Positions 10,699 through 21,047 of a DNA stretch of 64,000 nucleotides are shown here, piece by piece. The DNA lies in the NCBI GenBank assembly GCA_030062745.1, contig CP099847.1, positions 2,898,304 to 2,962,303 on the forward strand, written 5' to 3'. The notes below the pieces were generated by a model that made no database searches, was not told the DNA's origin, and saw only the letters and a program-made list of their open reading frames with translations. The position numbers were made by a program, and so were the translations under genes. This stretch comes from Capitulum mitella (lineage: Eukaryota > Arthropoda > Thecostraca > Pollicipedomorpha > Pollicipedidae). Within the stretch, counting starts at the first letter, position 1. Each line of letters starts with the position of its first letter.

Positions 10699-10863
10699 CT
10701 GCCGGCACGACGCGGAACGCGCAGGGCTCCCTCTGGCGGGCCACCTCGTTCTCGGCCCAGCACAGCAGCCGGCCGTAGTCGAGCGCCGTGCGCGGCGTGT
10801 ACCGGCACAGGCTCGACAGGCCCGTGCTCTCCGCGTGCGACTCCGGCACGTCGATCATGTGGC
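10699..10863 (-). CDS. side-like: Sidestep-like receptor exon 11: second half of Ig5
   Basis: Acceptor CGCGCGCAG, preceded by a (TC)n tract that serves as a pyrimidine tract, and donor CGGCAG|GTGAGC; phase 1 at both ends. It encodes about 55 residues with LSSLCRYTPRTALDYGRLLC, where the D-Y-G-x-L-L-C-W-A-x-N string is the F strand with the second Ig cysteine. It ends in REPCAFRVVPAG, the conserved linker into the FnIII domain of Side proteins. Confidence 0.93.
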
Positions 10864-11794
10864 CTGCGCGCGGAGAGAGAGAGAGAGTGAAAACGGCTCG
10901 GCTCATCTTCATCATCAGGGAGCGTGGCATTCGCTGGTGATCTGGATCTGGAGCTATGGAGGACTATGGACATCTGTGGAATCCTGGCGAGGCAAGGTCA
11001 CTTTTATCGCTTAGTATGAGCGATTTGCTGGCGTGATGTTTCGGATCAGAGCACATGCTAAGCAGAGCTTGTTGCACGGGCTCCGAATCCTACACACCCG
11101 ATCGTGCCATTCCAGGTAACGGCTGTTTTGTGGGTAGGTTTAACGTGCCGTCAAACGTATGACCCGACAGCGAGGCAGTCAGCATGCCCTCCTATTTTCT
11201 AGCTTCCAGCTGACCACTGACCTTAGCTATAAAACAATTAAGTAAACATTAAATGAGCACCAAAGAGCTTCATTACGTGCTTGGAGTAATGGGGTACGAA
11301 TGCGGAGCGCGTTTGACTAATGACAAACGCGCTCGACACGTTCATGGCTCCACTTGGCCATATAATGTCAGCAGCGATGACAGTAACGAAGGATCATTAA
11401 CTTTTGCAAGCCTTGTGCGCAGCAGAACAGTACATCGCACACCCTCTTGGGCCAAACGAAATGTCTTGTAGCAATTATGCAACACGATAACTGCACCGTC
11501 AGCATCACCACGAAGAATGTGGAACAGAGTGCGAAAATTAATGGCTTAATTACCGCCGCGGAGCGGTGACATCACCCCTCTAGTGACCTTTTCTTTCCTC
11601 GGAATCCGTTTCGCGTCACCGGGCATGATGCAATTCGTTATTAGAGCGTGCAGGCTTCGCACGTGACGGCCACGCGACCACACGTCCTGCGGAAACGCCG
11701 CAGCTGCGCGCCGGAGCAGGAGGCCCCGCAGGCCTGGAGAGCAGGGTCACTGTGTCCGATCACCAGCGGCCGCACGGGGCGCAGCGCCGCCTAC
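10864..11794. other. Intron between exons 10 and 11
   Basis: 931 bp. It holds copy 1 of a stem-loop repeat at about 11035-11180 and a GC-rich stretch next to exon 10. Confidence 0.6.
11035..11180 (+). repeat. Stem-loop repeat, copy 1
   Basis: It contains TGCTAAGCAGAGCTTGTTGC flanked by partly complementary arms (GGATCAGAGC and GCTCCGAATCC). It is followed by CACCCGATCGTGCCATTCCA and further sequence shared with the copy near 46.3 kb. The family is unknown; it may be part of a SINE or MITE. Confidence 0.6.
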
Positions 11795-11923
11795 CTGACG
11801 CGTTGAACGCCCAGGAGAACCGGAACGGCGGCGGCTCGGCGGTCACGTGGCACCGGACGTAGATGGTCTCGCCGCGGGAGGCGCCGTACTGGGTCACCTG
11901 GTCCGGTGCGCAGCGCGGCGCGT
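11795..11923 (-). CDS. side-like: Sidestep-like receptor exon 10: first half of Ig5
   Basis: Acceptor GCTGCGGCAG and donor GCGTCAG|GTAGGC; phase 1 at both ends. It completes a Tyr codon with exon 9 and encodes YAPRCAPDQVTQYGASRGE, then TIYVRCHVTAEPPPFRFSW. The string Y-A-P-x-C-A, the first Ig cysteine in Y-V-R-C-H-V and the B-to-C strand W match Ig5 of Side proteins. Confidence 0.93.
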
Positions 11924-13557
11924 CTGCCGCAGCGGGTCAGGTCATATCACGGTCACGGCAGCTCAGGCTTCTCAGAGAGGCGCATAATTTCACCCTCCCG
12001 CAGGAGACGGTGTGGGAAGTTGGAAACATCACTACCGCAGCGGTCGGACGCGACATTGATGTCCGAAACATCATAACAATTTATCGGTGAACTGATGGCC
12101 GGATATGTCACAAAATAAGGTAACACAACTTAGCAAACGAAGTGTGATAGCATCGTGCGTGGGATGGGAGCACACTGGCTTTTCATTGCCTGTTAGCCGA
12201 CACACGTAATTGACAAGGTAAATGACCATAATCCTGGATAATCTTACGATTGATTTTCCAGTATTTTGATCTCACATGAAGGCTTCGGTGTCGTGTTTTA
12301 TGTGATTCTAAGATCTCTCAAAACACACACGCTTTAATTCCTGTCATTCACGTGACATACATCCTATATCCTCCCACGTCCTACCTATTTTGGCACGGCT
12401 GCGAAATTAACGCAATTAAATTCGTCGCGTGCAGCAGCCGCTCTGATCTGTTTTCCTGGAAACACGCATTCCGCGGTGCCCGAAGAATCCTGATAAGCCT
12501 CAAACGTGCACTTAGCCGCGCTTCTATTGGAAAACGTCTCAGGCGCTCAGACCACCGAGCTGGCAATCTCAATAGGCCCGTCTGGGACCTGGCCGATTCC
12601 AGAAAGCCGTCAATTCGATCGCGGCTATTTCGGCGCGCGATAACGAGATACAGACGCGGCGCACCGGCGGCGATAAGCGCCATCGCGTCGCAGTCGGGCG
12701 GCGGAGTTCGCCGCGACAGGCGGAGCTGAATATAAGAATCGCCGGCCGGAGGGAGGGGTCGGCGGGGGGACGCTAATAATCCGCTCGATCGATCACGACC
12801 CGCCGGCCCCAGTTGGACCCGGCTCGGGCGAATTAGCCGCCCGCCCGGCCGGCGCTTTCCCGCCTCCGACTGAGCCGTCTCCGGCCGGCGCCGCGCCGCC
12901 TCCGGCGCGCCTGCAAAGGTCAGCCTGATGAGGACCAGGTCTGGAAATGGTCCGCTCTGATGACCGTCCCCGGCGGCCGGCGGCGATCGAGTCGGAAGCG
13001 GACTTCGCTGATTGACCCGGAGACCGTCCCTGGACTAAGAACGTCCCTGATCCCCGTTGCACTTCCCCTTAGGTCCTGCTTCGGCCCTGGCTCATGCATT
13101 TGCAATCCCGGCTTTCTTAGCTCGACGTTTAGCTCATTTTCACGATTCCAGGGCCAAGCTGCATTGTCTTCACTTTCATATGCTAATCTCAGTAGGATCC
13201 ATTTCGTCCAGGCCCGGCTTCACCTCGTGCAATTTTGGTTCTAACCTAAGCCGCAGTGAGGTCCTAATTTCCGTATTCCTCAGGCCAGGCCCAAGACAAT
13301 GTCCCAATCTCCAAATTTATTTTCCCGTTTCAAGCTTCGTCTTCAGCCCCGTCTCCTCGCTACCGTCGCCGACTCCGTCTCCACATTCCTCTTCTTGTCT
13401 CCAGATTCATTCTCAGTTTCTGCCTATATCGTTTTTTTTGTCTTTCACATTCTCCAGTTCCGTTCATCCGGCTCCAGTCCGTCTCCAGCTCCGTCTAAAA
13501 CTTCTTCTCCGGCTTCGTCTCCGTCTCCGGCTCCGCCTCCAGCCCGCCCCCCCCCCC

Positions 13558-13805
13558 CAGGGACGTAGCCAAGGGGCCATGGGGGCCATGCCCCCCCCCC
13601 TGAGCCAAACTGTCTGTACTAGATACATAGCAATTTCGCAGGAATACGTAAGCGATCATATATGTGCTGCAAAAGCAAACATTAATGTTCTCCTATGCGT
13701 TAAATGTGAGGTAAATTGCACAAAATTGCCGTTTTTCCTATAAACTTCGCCATATACCCATAGCATATGACAAAAATTTGACATTTGCCCCCACCCCCGT
13801 CGTTC
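13558..13805 (+). mobile_element. MITE copy 1 (CAGGGACGTAGCC ends)
   Basis: It starts CAGGGACGTAGCCAAGGGG and continues through CCCCTGAGCCAAAC, TTTCGCAGGAATACG and CAAAAATTTGACATTTGCCC. The same order of blocks occurs at 19943-20191. The right terminus is worn here; in the other copy it is GGCTACGTGCCTG, complementary to the left end. No coding capacity. Confidence 0.7.
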
Positions 13806-13914
13806 CAGCTTCTCGGCCTGATTAATGGACTCCCAGTTCTGGTTAAGCTCCGGACTGGGTGGTCCACCCGTCTTTGTGAGGGCCAGAGAGTGTGTCTGCC
13901 GCGCACAGCCCGCT

Positions 13915-14300
13915 TATCGGAATCTGCGCAGAACGTACCTGCTCGACCGAGCCGACAGAACGTACCTCTCAGACCGAGCCGGCAGAACGTACCCCGCCCG
14001 ATCCAGCAGAACGAAACACTGCTCCCCGGCCGATCCGTGGAGAACGCATCCCCCGCCGACCCGGTGGAGCACAACACTGCCCCTCCCGGGCCATCCCGGC
14101 AGAACGTAGCGCTGCCCCCTCCCCCCCCCCAAATAGCGGCCGGCCCAGCAGAACGTAAGCAATGCCCCTTCCCGGCAGACCCCGCAGACCGTAATACTGC
14201 CCACCCCTCCCCCATCCCGGCCAGACCCAGCAGAACATAATACTGTTCCTTCTCGGCCACCCCCGCAGAATGTGACACTGTCCCCCCCCCTCCCCCCACC
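13915..14300. repeat. Minisatellite, unit about 40 bp
   Basis: Imperfect head-to-tail copies of a unit containing CAGCAGAACGTA...ACTGCCCC...CCGGCC. Recurring GCAGAACGTA or GCAGAACATA anchors lie roughly 15-50 bp apart. It lies about 430 bp into the intron after exon 9 and creates the apparent long open frames on both strands here, which are not called as genes. Confidence 0.8.
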
Positions 14301-14730
14301 GGGCCTACCCGGCGTACCCAGGACCAGTCCTGGACAGTCCACTGGCGGGAGAAGAGACAGTGTTGATTTCACTGGCCTCACCGAGTGTCTTCCCGCTGCG
14401 ATCAATCCGAACTTCGTCTTCCCACCGGCTGCAGACTTAGCGGCAACGTCCCCAGGGATTTGGAGTCTTTTCGTTTCCTTAAATTGCAGTGGATAGTCGG
14501 GAAGTGGATGTCAGGATCAAACAAATTGGGACTTTCGGTCGAGTTAAGGTCGAATCAAGCCGAAACGGTTAAGTAGAAGTGCCTATCAAAGACGAGTAAA
14601 ACACGAACAAACAGCAATTACTATCGCAGACGCTGTGCAGGCAGAATATATAGCGTCCAGTCACAAATGATCCTGCCGAGTTCCAGCACTGTATGAGACA
14701 AAGATGAGGCCTCTCTACTTCAGAACTCAC

Positions 14731-14890
14731 AGCGCACGCGCAGACGGACCACGGCACTCTCCCCGGTCCCCTCGGCGTTGAAGGCCGAGCAGGAGTAGTC
14801 GCCCGAGGCGTTCCGAGTCACGTGGTGCAGCACCAGCGTGTCATTGGTCAGCTGGAGGTCACGGCGCGGGTCGCTGACCACCGGAACGCC
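14731..14890 (-). CDS. side-like: Sidestep-like receptor exon 9: second half of Ig4
   Basis: Acceptor CGCCTCTCCAG, phase-0 entry, and donor GCGCT|GTGAGT leaving in phase 1. It encodes 53 residues: GVPVVSDPRRDLQLTNDTL, then VLHHVTRNASGDYSCSAFN with the second Ig cysteine in D-Y-S-C-S-A-x-N, and then ESAVVRLRVR. The L-V-L-x-x-V-T-R-x-x-x-G-D-Y-x-C pattern is a strong Side Ig4 match. Sequons NDT and NAS are present. Confidence 0.94.
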
Positions 14891-16226
14891 CTGGAGAGGC
14901 GGCGACACAGGTCAGGTAACAGCTGAACTACGACTCCCGGCAGCAGATGGTACTAATGAATGCATCACTGTGGTCATCTTCGCTCTGCTCACAACAGGCA
15001 GCACCTGCTATACTACTGACACCGATGCTTGATCCATATTGAGAAAATATACTTCTGGCTACGATTTTCACTCGAGTGTCGTTAATATTTTCGTTTCACT
15101 CGCTCTGTTATCATTCCCTTATGACTATAGTTTCTATTTTTCTAAGCATTTTGTACAGAAGTTTATTTCAAGATCTGACTGACTGACTGATATTGATACA
15201 TCTCCGACTGATATTGAGTTTCAAGGCGTGCCACGACCTACTAGTCATTATGCGCCGCCTACAAAGTCTGTCTGAGCTACGTTACGTTACAGCACATGTG
15301 GTGATTTTAAAGACAGCACAAGTGTTCTAAATAGCATTACAGGAGGAAAGAGTGATGAATACAAGTGATTTTTTGCTTTGAGTTTGTATGTGTGCGAACT
15401 AAATTTAGAAGCCGCCTTTAGCATTGGCATAGTGTCGGGCTTCCGTGAAGAGGAGGCAAGGCACTCAGGGGGAAGAGGAAAGGAGCTGTCGCCTCTTCTA
15501 CTGTCAGTGTTGTTACTTTTAGCCCTACTGAAAAAAATTACGTCACGATTTACGTCGGATTTTGCCAAGCTGCCGACACGTGCACTACTCCTCACGAAGA
15601 GCACCGGAGGATCTTTATCGTGCACGCTAGGAGATCGCCCACACCGCTTCTCACGCTGGCTAAGCATTCAGGCTTTTAAGAAGAACTTGGGGTGTTATGC
15701 TGTGGTTCTGTAGTGTTGTGTAGTGGTGGTGCTTGATCGGTGTTGGTGGCCTGAGCTGGTAGGTTGCGCGGTGTCCATGGCTGTCTCTGTGTACACAGGC
15801 GGAGCCCAGGAAAATGCGCGATTCTGGCCGAGAAGAGCCCAATAAAATGCGCGATTCTGGCCAAATTCCCGTGAGGTAAATTGCCGTCACTGGCTGTGTG
15901 TGTGGTGTAGATGAGAGAGTATTGTAGAGAGAGAGAGAGAGTATGTAGATGAGAGAGAGTGTCGTAATGCGGTGGGAGAGAAGAGGGGAGGGAGACTTGG
16001 GATGTGGTGTGGTTGTGTCTTTCAAGACCTCTCGGCATGACCGGTAAAATTGTTCCGGGTAACTAAAAGCGATTTTTTTTTTTAAAATTTCATCTGCTGA
16101 TTTCAGTTCGCGTAAGTAATCTGATTTCATGACATGCACATGCACATTACACCCGTATCTCCGAGAGGTGATAATTCATTCCCGTTCTGTCACCACCACA
16201 GGTCGCCGCTCGGCGCCTTTACGCAC
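14891..16226. other. Intron between exons 8 and 9
   Basis: 1.3 kb; a GA-rich microsatellite lies at about 15905-15965. A short direct repeat (AAAATGCGCGATTCTGGCC) occurs at 15811-15829 and 15843-15861. No exon seen. Confidence 0.6.
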
Positions 16227-16357
16227 GTTCAGTTTCCAGACGAGTCGGAGGGCGGGTGGGTCGGCCTTGACGATGCACTTCATGTAGACGTCGTGTCCCT
16301 CCCGCACGGGCCGGCCCGGCTCGGAGGACCAGGTCCGGAGACGGACCACGGGAGCAT
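16227..16357 (-). CDS. side-like: Sidestep-like receptor exon 8: first half of Ig4
   Basis: Acceptor TCTGGACCGCCAG, phase-1 entry, and donor CTGAAC|GTGCGT leaving in phase 0. It encodes APVVRLRTWSSEPGRPVRE, then GHDVYMKCIVKADPP and VWKLN. The strings P-V-V-R-L, E-G-x-D-V-Y-x-x-C and A-x-P-P-x-x-x-x-V-W are typical of Ig4 in Side proteins. Confidence 0.95.
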
Positions 16358-16997
16358 CTGGCGGTCCAGACACGACAAGAGACCGGTTACACGAGCCTCG
16401 CGCGCCGGACGCCGCGGACACATGAGCTGAGCGAAACGTGATAAATCGTGGGCCTATCTTCCAGAAATTCCGGGTCTTTCCGTGAACGGGAACGGAAAAC
16501 ATCAGATCACTGCCTGGAGATAATAAGTTAATGCATCGGAAATCTGATTCACACGCCTGAGCTGACTTCGTGATGTCTGAAATGCTATGGCAAATGGGAA
16601 CACGGCTTCCGCATTAGATTCCTTACCTGTTCGCTTTGTTTCCATAATCATGGCAACGTGCAGAAACAACGCAACTTAGAAACGCTGCTACATCAGGTAC
16701 TTGTACCTGACGTAGCAGCGCATGTACCCCATGTACTTGTACCATTTCAGGAGACGGGCTCTGCCTCTTTTCCCGACATCGACAAAATGCCCGGGAAACT
16801 TTCACGGGTCGCGTCGGCGGCCCTCCATCACCAGTGCCACACGCCCACAAGTGTTCTCGCAATCTCAGCGACCCGCACAGAATCTCCTCAAGACCTTCAA
16901 CTCTCCCGGAGGCTCCTCGCACTCCTCCACTGCCGCGGGATGGGGTCCCTCACGGCCCTGACGCCCCACTCTGTCAGGGCCGCCAGCGGGAACTCAC
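16358..16997. other. Intron between exons 7 and 8
   Basis: 640 bp. The block at 16680-16750 contains small inverted/direct repeats of ACTTGTACC and TACATCAGGTA; otherwise nothing. Confidence 0.55.
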
Positions 16998-17142
16998 AGC
17001 GGACGTTGAGCCGCCAGACGTCCTCCAGTGCGGCGCTGAGCAGCGGGTTATGCGCCCGACACCGCACCTGGCGGCCGGCGTCCTGCACCTCCGGCCGCAA
17101 GCTGACCCGCGACGTGGTGACGTTACCATCGTGGCTGCGCAC
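16998..17142 (-). CDS. side-like: Sidestep-like receptor exon 7: second half of Ig3
   Basis: Acceptor GTGCCGTCCGCAG, phase-0 entry, and donor CCGCT|GTGAGT leaving in phase 1. It encodes 48 residues: VRSHDGNVTTSRVSLRPEVQ and DAGRQVRCRAHNPLL, with the second Ig cysteine in V-R-C-R-A-x-N, then W-R-L-N-V. The N-V-T-T-S...D-x-G-x-x-x-x-C-R-A pattern is diagnostic for Side Ig3. Its acceptor lies in a tandem duplication (see the repeat at 17143-17275). Confidence 0.94.
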
Positions 17143-17275
17143 CTGCGGACGGCACCGGGGCCGGTCGTTTGTGCACCCGAAGGCTGGCGGGCTGAGCACA
17201 ATCATACGCACCTGAGGACGGCACCGGGGCCGGTCGTTTGTGCACCCGAAGGGGCGGGCTGAGCACAATTAGCCA
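17143..17275 (-). repeat. Tandem duplication spanning the exon 7 acceptor
   Basis: Two copies of a 65-70 bp unit, each running from ATTGTGCTCAGCCCGCC through CACAAACGACCGGCCCCGG to a CCGTCCNCAG|GTGCG junction. The copy next to the exon is the real acceptor; the upstream copy keeps the same CAG|GTGCG but reads into GTATGATTG instead of exon 7. Confidence 0.9.
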
Positions 17276-17649
17276 GCGACCGTGGCCGCTGGAGGTCGGC
17301 AGAGGATGCGGCAGGGAACTGTGGCTCCAGGGGAGAGCTGAGGGTTGCCTTAAGACCGGGTTCAGGTTTACCGATAGGGCGCCGTTCAGGTTTACCGACA
17401 GACGGCTTTGGGTGGTTACTAAAGCACTAATGCGGTGTGATGAAGCCCAGCACGAAAGGCAAGCCTGGGGTGCTGCTGTTAACGGAGGTCGAGAAGCTGC
17501 TCTACTTTCCAGGCGTGACAGGCGGGAGACGAGACGCGTGGGACGGGAGCGCGCGACGCCCCAGTTCAGGTCTCCGAACGTGACTGACTGGTCGGAGCGC
17601 TGCCCGGCACGGGGTGTCAGACGGCCGCTGCGGTATTACGGACTGGCGG

Positions 17650-17793
17650 CGTGGCCCCTGCCGGTGATAACCTCACGGCGGCGTGACCCCTGCCGGTGAT
17701 AACCTCACGGCGGCGGCGACCCGCGCCGGTGATAACCTCACGGCGGCGGCGACCCCTGCCGGTGATAACCTCACGGCGGCGGCGACCCGCGCC
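17650..17793. repeat. Minisatellite, unit 32-33 bp, about 4.5 copies
   Basis: Head-to-tail units containing CCGGTGATAACCTCACGGCG, alternating between CCCCTGCC and CCCGCGCC variants. Very little divergence, so it is young. It lies about 500 bp upstream of the exon 7 acceptor. Confidence 0.93.
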
Positions 17794-19942
17794 GGTCGGC
17801 CGCCCGGAAATGAAGGCCAAATTAGCAATCGTCTGCAGTATTGCCATATTTGTATCCATTATAAAGCGTATTCGAACGCGAACAAAATCCTGCGCCACGG
17901 GCGCAGATAAGAATGAAGTAGGAATAGCTGGCACTCGAAACAGCAGTGGTGAGCAGTGCGATATTTGCCAATAGGACCATTAACGAGGATTTTTTGTGTG
18001 TAACTGCGAAGGGTTTCACTCGAGTCCCCTTGTCTGGCCATTGCACGCGTTAATGAGTGAATGCCTCCTGTGTGTGTGTGTGCGCGTGGGGGGGGGGGGC
18101 GTATGTGTGTGGGCTGGAGAGTGAGTTGTCCCGATGGGTGCTGTACACGGAATAGTTTGCTATTCAGACCACCATCTTACTGGTTCAGCCACTGGATGGT
18201 CCATCTGACAACAAACTCTGTTTGGTCCTGGTAGGCCTGTCTTATAGGCCGGCTCAACATTAATTTGGCCCAATGACGTTAAGGCCCATCAGCATTTAGT
18301 TTTCCTGGTTAGCCTTAACTCTTAACATATAGGCTTTGGAATCGATAAAATGAGCAATCCTCACGTTGCTTGGCTGAGATTACTTTACGTGCTTTTAATT
18401 AATTCAGTCTGATAACTGGTGATTTTGTGGTAGAATATCCGTGTATTTTGTTTTTGCTTCCTTTCCTCGCAGGGAGTGCCACAGCTTGATATTTGCTCTT
18501 GTTTGCAACCTATTCGTCTGAGAGTTAACGTAAGGTTTTTGTGTCGTGTTGCATTGGAATGATAGCACTCCTGGTCATCTATTCACAGGTGGCGGGTTGA
18601 TAAGAAAAGGAAGAGCCAATCTGTGCAATACTTTGAAGTAGTTTCCCGTCCAAGTTCTCGTCCAGCCTCATCATGAAACACTTGGGAGGAGCTCATCCTG
18701 AGTATGGCTTTGCATTCCTGAGCAAGAGCACCAAATATGTTAATGCCACCAGTAATGTCACTAATGCGTCAGCTTTCCCCAGAAACTGAATCCGAATTAA
18801 GATGGAGTATGATATTACAAAATTCGGTTGAAAGCGAGTTAAGCCACCTGTTAGTAGAAGCGTCCTTGTAGTTTCCAGCGAGTAATCAAGATAGAATATC
18901 GATGGCCAGATTGCTATGCCACTAACCGCTAATTACCTGGTATCGCCTTATTATATCAGGAAACAGCTTAGCAATGAACCAGGCTAAACACCCCATTCTC
19001 CGAAACCAAAGACCGTTTAGCCAGAACGGATGATGATCAGTATCGAGCTGCCAGCTGGGGTCGCCCATATCCCATGGAATAAACGTAAAAATCCCCGTGA
19101 AAAGATGAGGACAGCAAAACAGCATTGCTGTCGCGGATAACGAGGACGGGTTGCCGAAACTTGGAATGTATTTTGATACTGCTGTAGTTCATCAGTATAT
19201 CAAGCGTAAATCACATGAAATGGGTTCAGGCACAAGCGTCTTAATGACATCAATCTGACGACGTTATTCGCCCGACCGCGCAGCGTTGACGGCAGAGGCA
19301 CAACGCCGCTCGATCCGCGCGGGAACCGGCGGCGTCACGAGCTCCAAGCTCCACCGGCACCGACCCCTGGCCCTCGTGACGCTCCAAACAACGGGGTATC
19401 GTATCGCCGGCCGACTCGGCACCGGTGCAAATGTCGCGCGCGAGGACCGTCCCCGGCACCGCCCGGCGCAGATCGACATCTGGAGACGCGGGCCGGACAC
19501 GCGCGGAACCCGTCCTCGGCGGCGGCGGCGGCGCGCCGCGGCCTATCTGGCGCGGCGATCGGCGCCGGTAACCGAGCCGGACCCCGGATGGCGTGCGCTG
19601 AGTCCGCCCCGCCCTCACAAATCAGCCAGCCGGCGGTCCGTCGATGCAATCACCGCCGGGGACCGCCGCAGGCCGGGCGGCCGGCGCGGCGGCGGCCGCG
19701 GTCACGGGGCCCGGGCTCAGGCTCGAACCGAGTCCGGAGCCGCTTTGATCAGGCTAATGTAACAAGATGTGGCGTACGGCTAACCCCGTGCCCTTTGAGG
19801 GACATATTGATTTGACTCAGGCCACGTGGTGACTTCAGACTAATACTAAAACGTGTCATGACTAGAAATATCCCGAAGCACTGTCGCAAGAAAAACACGA
19901 CCAAATCATGACCAACGCGAGTTATTCCTAGCTGTATTTCGC

Positions 19943-20191
19943 CAGGAACATAGCCCACGGGATGGGCCATGGATACCATGGCCCCCCTGAGCCAAGCAGT
20001 CTTCACTACATATTTAGCGACTTCGCAGGAATACGGAATAGTGATCATATATATCCTACAAAAGCAAACATGTTCTGCCTGGGAGTGAAATATGAGGTAA
20101 ACCGCGTAAAACTTGCTTTTCCCAATTAATTAATGTCGATGGCATATCGCAAAATTTGACTTCCCCCGTGGAAATCCTGGCTACGTGCCTG
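19943..20191 (+). mobile_element. MITE copy 2 (about 250 bp)
   Basis: The left end CAGGAACATAGCC and right end GGCTACGTGCCTG are imperfect inverted repeats. The interior matches the copy at 13558-13805 block by block (CCCCTGAGCCAAGC, CTTCGCAGGAATACGGA, CAAAAGCAAACAT, GCAAAATTTGAC). Non-coding. Confidence 0.75.
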
Positions 20192-20261
20192 TAGTTCGCA
20201 AAAAAGGAAACAGGCAACGCTCGGTCTGCTTGGAACGTTGTAAGCAGTGACAACAGTACAT

Positions 20262-20487
20262 GAACTCGTGCCTCGTCGACAGCGGTGCACTGTCATCGTG
20301 CCTCATGCACAGCGGTGAGCTCCTGTCCGTAGCTCGTCCTCAGTGATGAGCTCCTGCCGGCACCTCGTCTACAATGGCGAGCTGCCATCAGTACCTAAAC
20401 ATCAGTGGTGAGCTCCAGTCCGTACCTCGTCTACAGCAAGGGGCTGACTTTCGTACCTCGTCCACAGCGGTGAGCTGCTGACCGTCC
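20262..20487 (-). repeat. 31-bp array derived from the exon 6 splice donor
   Basis: Seven units on the minus strand follow the pattern CAGCTCACCGCTGTGGACGA then G|GTACGAAAGT. The first unit is the 3' end of exon 6 plus its donor. Later units keep GACGAGGTACGG or GACGAGGTGCCG and decay to GGCACGA further into the intron. Spacing is close to 31 bp throughout. Confidence 0.88.
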
Positions 20488-20605
20488 TTCCACCAGCTGA
20501 TGACTGCGGCCGGTCTGGACCCCGCGCTCTGGCAGGTCAGCTGGTATGTCACGCCAGCTGACAGCGGGTTGTTGGAGCCCAGCAGGCGCACGCTTAACGG
20601 ACGCA
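20457..20605 (-). CDS. side-like: Sidestep-like receptor exon 6: first half of Ig3
   Basis: Acceptor TTTTGTCCTGCAG, phase-1 entry, and donor GACGAG|GTACGA leaving in phase 0. It encodes LRPLSVRLLGSNNPLSAG, then TYQLTCQSAGSRPAAVISWW and KDGQQLTAVDE. R-P-L-S-V-R-x-L-G-x-N-x-P-L-S-A-G...C-Q-S-x-G-S-R-P is the most recognisable Side-family signature in the window. The last 20 or so coding bases double as unit one of the adjacent array. Confidence 0.97.
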
Positions 20606-20843
20606 CTGCAGGACAAAATACACAGGGAAAAATCACCGAGCAGAGGCCGAGACAAACCGGCCGTTCGACTGGAAGAAATTAATAAATATCAAGCACATAT
20701 TCAAAAAGGCATCAATGTATTTTTATACCGAGAGTGATCGCGCAATCTTCCTTTTCACCGTTTGTCGAAAAAAGTCTTGCGCATATCAGGAACAAGACCT
20801 CCGCGGCATGTCTAAAGGGAAAATCGCTACAAACAAAACTTAC
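20606..20843. other. Intron between exons 5 and 6
   Basis: 238 bp between Ig2 and Ig3; nothing else seen. Confidence 0.7.
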
Positions 20844-21047
20844 GAAGCATATCGATTGTGACCCCCGTGGATCTGGGTGGCGCCAGTACGTGGTTGCTGG
20901 CCCAGCAGACGTACTCCTGGCCGAGATCTTCGCGCGTCAAGGGGCCGATGGTGACCACATTCTCGACCGAGCCGCCCGGCGTTCGGTGCCACGAGCTGTC
21001 CAGTAGTTCGGCGCCCTGCCACCAGGTGATGTTTGGCGGCGGAGTAC
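20844..21047 (-). CDS. side-like: Sidestep-like receptor exon 5: second half of Ig2
   Basis: Acceptor CCATTGCCTCAG and donor ATGCTTC|GTAAGT; phase 1 at both ends. It encodes 68 residues: GTPPPNITWWQGAELLDSS, then NVVTIGPLTREDLGQEYVCW with the second Ig cysteine, then ASNHVLAPPRSTGVTIDM. The G-x-P-P-P-x-I-T-W-W and L-x-R-x-D-L...Y-x-C-x-A-x-N strings fit Ig2 of Side proteins. One sequon, NIT. Confidence 0.95.

Larger units (their letters stand above)
11924..14730. other. Intron between exons 9 and 10
   Basis: 2.8 kb. It holds a GC-rich block at 12720-12910, a degenerate pyrimidine-rich hexamer tract (TCCGTCTCCGGC-like) at about 13320-13550, a MITE copy from 13558, and a 40-bp-class minisatellite at 13915-14300. 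No exon seen. Confidence 0.6.
17276..20456. other. Intron between exons 6 and 7, remainder
   Basis: Contains a 32-bp minisatellite (17650-17793), a short GT-rich and G-run tract at 18070-18115, a GC-rich block at 19260-19745, a MITE copy (19943-20191) and a donor-derived array (20262-20487). The 18.1-19.2 kb part is plain AT-rich DNA with nothing recognised. Confidence 0.6.

Noticed and set aside
13785..14405. Open frames of 150-200 codons on both strands
   Set aside because: They run through a 40-bp-class minisatellite; the repeated Arg/Pro/Gly content reflects the repeat.
17650..17793. CRISPR-like regular repeats
   Set aside because: A contiguous minisatellite with no unique spacers, in an animal gene intron.
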